From Pterois miles (Eukaryota > Chordata > Actinopteri > Perciformes > Scorpaenidae): 64,000 bases of DNA. The position numbers and the translations under genes were made by a program. Within the stretch, counting starts at the first letter, position 1, and each line of letters opens with the position of its first letter. Below the pieces are notes generated by a model. The model was not told the DNA's origin. It ran no database searches and saw only the letters and a program-made list of their open reading frames with translations. The DNA lies in contig CAMQGK010000318.1 in NCBI GenBank assembly GCA_947000775.1, positions 4,452,001-4,516,000 of the forward strand. The letters are read 5' to 3'. Positions 63,573-64,000 of the stretch are shown here, one piece after another.

Positions 63573-64000
63573 AACAGACTCCTGCCTTTCCTGCACTGGG
63601 ACCACATGTCTTCGATTTATTTTTTTCTTTGCGACCAATATATATATTTTTTTTTTATCCCACAAACCCTTTTGTTCTCTACATGAGAGTTTGAACTCCA
63701 AACCAAATTCCTCATTCAGTGCCCACCCAGAAACTAGCACATAAACACACAGACTCACACCCACCTGAAATTTAACCCAAACTCATCAGCTACTCGCAAG
63801 GGTGTCCTCTCCTCAATATTTATCTCTCTGTACATCCATTGTCTGATACAATCTTAATTTTCCCATTGCGACATTCATCCCATACTCCAGGAAAATGGTG
63901 GACTAAATATCATGCAAACTCTCCCTTTTGGTTTTGGCGTCGAGCATGCCAAGGTTATTTGCTGGCTGCGAGTTGAAAGGTGCAGCATGGCTTTACCCAC
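63573..64000 (+). other. ube2q2: ube2q2 3' UTR, continuing past the window
   Basis: Follows the TAA at 63570-63572. No AATAAA hexamer that I would call before the window ends, so the transcript end lies outside. Confidence 0.6.

Noticed and set aside
1..64000. CRISPR arrays, operons, prokaryotic insertion sequences
   Set aside because: The window is vertebrate DNA with spliced genes; no regularly spaced repeats of that kind.

Overview
This window is vertebrate nuclear DNA, most likely from a ray-finned (percomorph-type) fish. It carries multi-exon genes with GT-AG introns, a neuronal nicotinic receptor pair, and many teleost-type dispersed repeats: tRNA-derived SINEs with A/B boxes, LINE tails ending in TCTTA repeats, and short inverted-repeat DNA elements. 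Nothing looks prokaryotic, viral or CRISPR-like.

Layout: (1) 1-1302 (+) is the 3' part of an intronless UDP-glucuronosyltransferase gene, cut by the window edge. (2) 3747-5284 (-) is a six-exon immunoglobulin-superfamily receptor gene that I rebuilt from splice sites. It encodes a signal peptide, two Ig domains, one membrane span and an acidic tail, and it has an in-frame amber codon in the first Ig exon. (3) 7431-15435 (-) is chrna3 (nicotinic receptor alpha3), six exons. (4) 18896-28256 (-) is chrnb4 (beta4), six exons, in tandem behind chrna3. (5) 28.3-49.0 kb is a gene desert with repeats and repeat-free islands. (6) 49552-63572 (+) is ube2q2, a ubiquitin-conjugating enzyme gene with 13 coding exons, one of which uses a GC splice donor. 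Its 3' UTR runs off the window.

chrna3 and chrnb4 encode subunits that co-assemble into the ganglionic alpha3-beta4 cation channel. Their same-strand tandem order matches the tetrapod CHRNA5-CHRNA3-CHRNB4 cluster, but the slot where chrna5 would be expected (3' of chrna3, opposite strand) holds the Ig-receptor gene and the UGT gene. The UGT, Ig-receptor and ube2q2 genes have no evident functional link to the receptor pair.

The rest is mostly repeats, several nested inside one another with visible target-site duplications. A G/C homopolymer block at 15920-16084, inside a damaged SINE copy, looks like a sequence or assembly problem. I found no clearly new biological system. The items most worth a second look are the Ig-receptor gene with its stop codon, the enlarged alpha3 cytoplasmic loop with a cysteine cluster, the missing chrna5, the GC-AG intron and overlapping uORF of ube2q2, and a near-perfect 22-bp hairpin at 45991-46040.
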